Shown one piece after another: positions 5,648 through 5,915 of a stretch of 5,915 nt of DNA. The stretch is from Pseudomonadota bacterium (GTDB taxonomy: Bacteria > Pseudomonadota > Alphaproteobacteria > Micropepsales > Micropepsaceae), in the NCBI GenBank assembly GCA_023427355.1, contig JAEZBK010000192.1, positions 1 to 5,915 on the forward strand, given 5' to 3'. The notes below the pieces were generated by a model. It did not search any database. It was not told the DNA's origin and saw only the letters and a list, made by a program, of their open reading frames with translations. The position numbers and the translations under genes are program-made. Within the stretch, counting starts at the first letter, position 1, and each line of letters begins with the position of its first letter.

Positions 5648-5915
5648 ATGATGCATGACCGCATGGCGGTGCTGGCCGCGATGATGGCCCAGGGCGTGGT
5701 GCCCGTCTTCTATCATCCCGACACGCAGGTCTGCCTCAAGGTGATCCAGGCCTGCGCCGATGGCGGCGCCAAATGCGTGGAGTTCACCAACCGGGGCGAT
5801 TTCGCCTCGCAGGTCTTCCTCGATGTCTCACGCCATTTCGCCAAGGCCGATCCCAGCGTGATCCTGGGCGTGGGGTCTGTGATCGAGGCCCCAACCGCCG
5901 GGCTCTATATCGCCT
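5648..5915 (+). CDS. KDPG/KHG aldolase-like protein, N-terminal part (cut by right window edge)
   Basis: The first 89 codons belong to the class I 2-keto-3-deoxy-6-phosphogluconate / 4-hydroxy-2-oxoglutarate aldolase family (Eda-like), which cleaves 2-keto-3-deoxy sugar acids or their phosphates to pyruvate plus an aldehyde. The signs are QGVVPVFYHPD (15-25, first strand, compare PVVPVI in E. coli Eda), ACADGGAKCVEFTNRGDFA (35-53) and VILGVGSVIEAPTAGLYIA (71-89, compare VGAGTV). Glu45 and Arg49 fall where E. coli Eda has its catalytic Glu45 and its Arg49. The Schiff-base lysine (Lys133 in E. coli) is past the edge. The strand reads EFTNRG instead of the usual EVTLRT, a variant I associate with a divergent subgroup common in Bacteroidetes-type annotations, so the true substrate may differ from KDPG. 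Family membership is likely; substrate is unknown. Confidence 0.85.
   Translation, partial: MMHDRMAVLAAMMAQGVVPVFYHPDTQVCLKVIQACADGGAKCVEFTNRGDFASQVFLDVSRHFAKADPSVILGVGSVIEAPTAGLYIA

Noticed and set aside
4753..5664. 303-codon open frame on the minus strand
   Set aside because: It is antisense to the purine nucleoside phosphorylase gene, whose motifs are complete. It also spans the neighbouring intergenic gap without a ribosome-binding site.

Overview
The window is GC-rich (clearly above 60 % by eye, not computed) bacterial chromosome. Almost every base is coding, and the third-codon G/C bias is strong enough to produce long antisense shadow frames. Gene content and codon style suggest a Gram-negative, probably alphaproteobacterial, host. 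That is an inference from general appearance, and no ribosomal or phylogenetic marker is present to confirm it.

Layout. Two gene sets diverge from a control region at about 4654-4764. Leftward (minus strand) run deoB (phosphopentomutase), amn (AMP nucleosidase) and then the urease genes ureD, ureA, ureB and ureC; ureC is cut by the left edge after 140 codons. Spacings are about 6 bp (deoB-amn), about 49 bp (amn-ureD), 0 bp (ureD-ureA), 4 bp (ureA-ureB) and 1 bp (ureB-ureC), so one polycistronic unit is plausible. Rightward (plus strand) run a trimeric-type purine nucleoside phosphorylase (4765-5589) and, after a 58-bp gap, the first 89 codons of a KDPG/KHG aldolase-like gene cut by the right edge.

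How the genes fit together. The phosphorylase splits purine nucleosides into base and ribose-1-phosphate. DeoB converts ribose-1-phosphate to ribose-5-phosphate. Amn splits AMP directly into adenine and ribose-5-phosphate. All three therefore feed purine (deoxy)ribose into central metabolism and release free bases. Urease makes ammonia from urea, which is an end product of complete purine breakdown, so the neighbourhood reads as carbon and nitrogen recovery from nucleotides. The linking steps (adenine deaminase, xanthine dehydrogenase, urate and allantoin enzymes) and the nickel-insertion genes ureE/F/G are not in the window.

Points worth attention are a probable TTG start for deoB supported by a good ribosome-binding site, a strong imperfect dyad in the divergent control region, and the unusual catalytic-strand sequence of the aldolase. 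I see no mobile element, CRISPR array, tRNA, rRNA or defence system. Each gene belongs to a known family; any novelty lies in how they are arranged.
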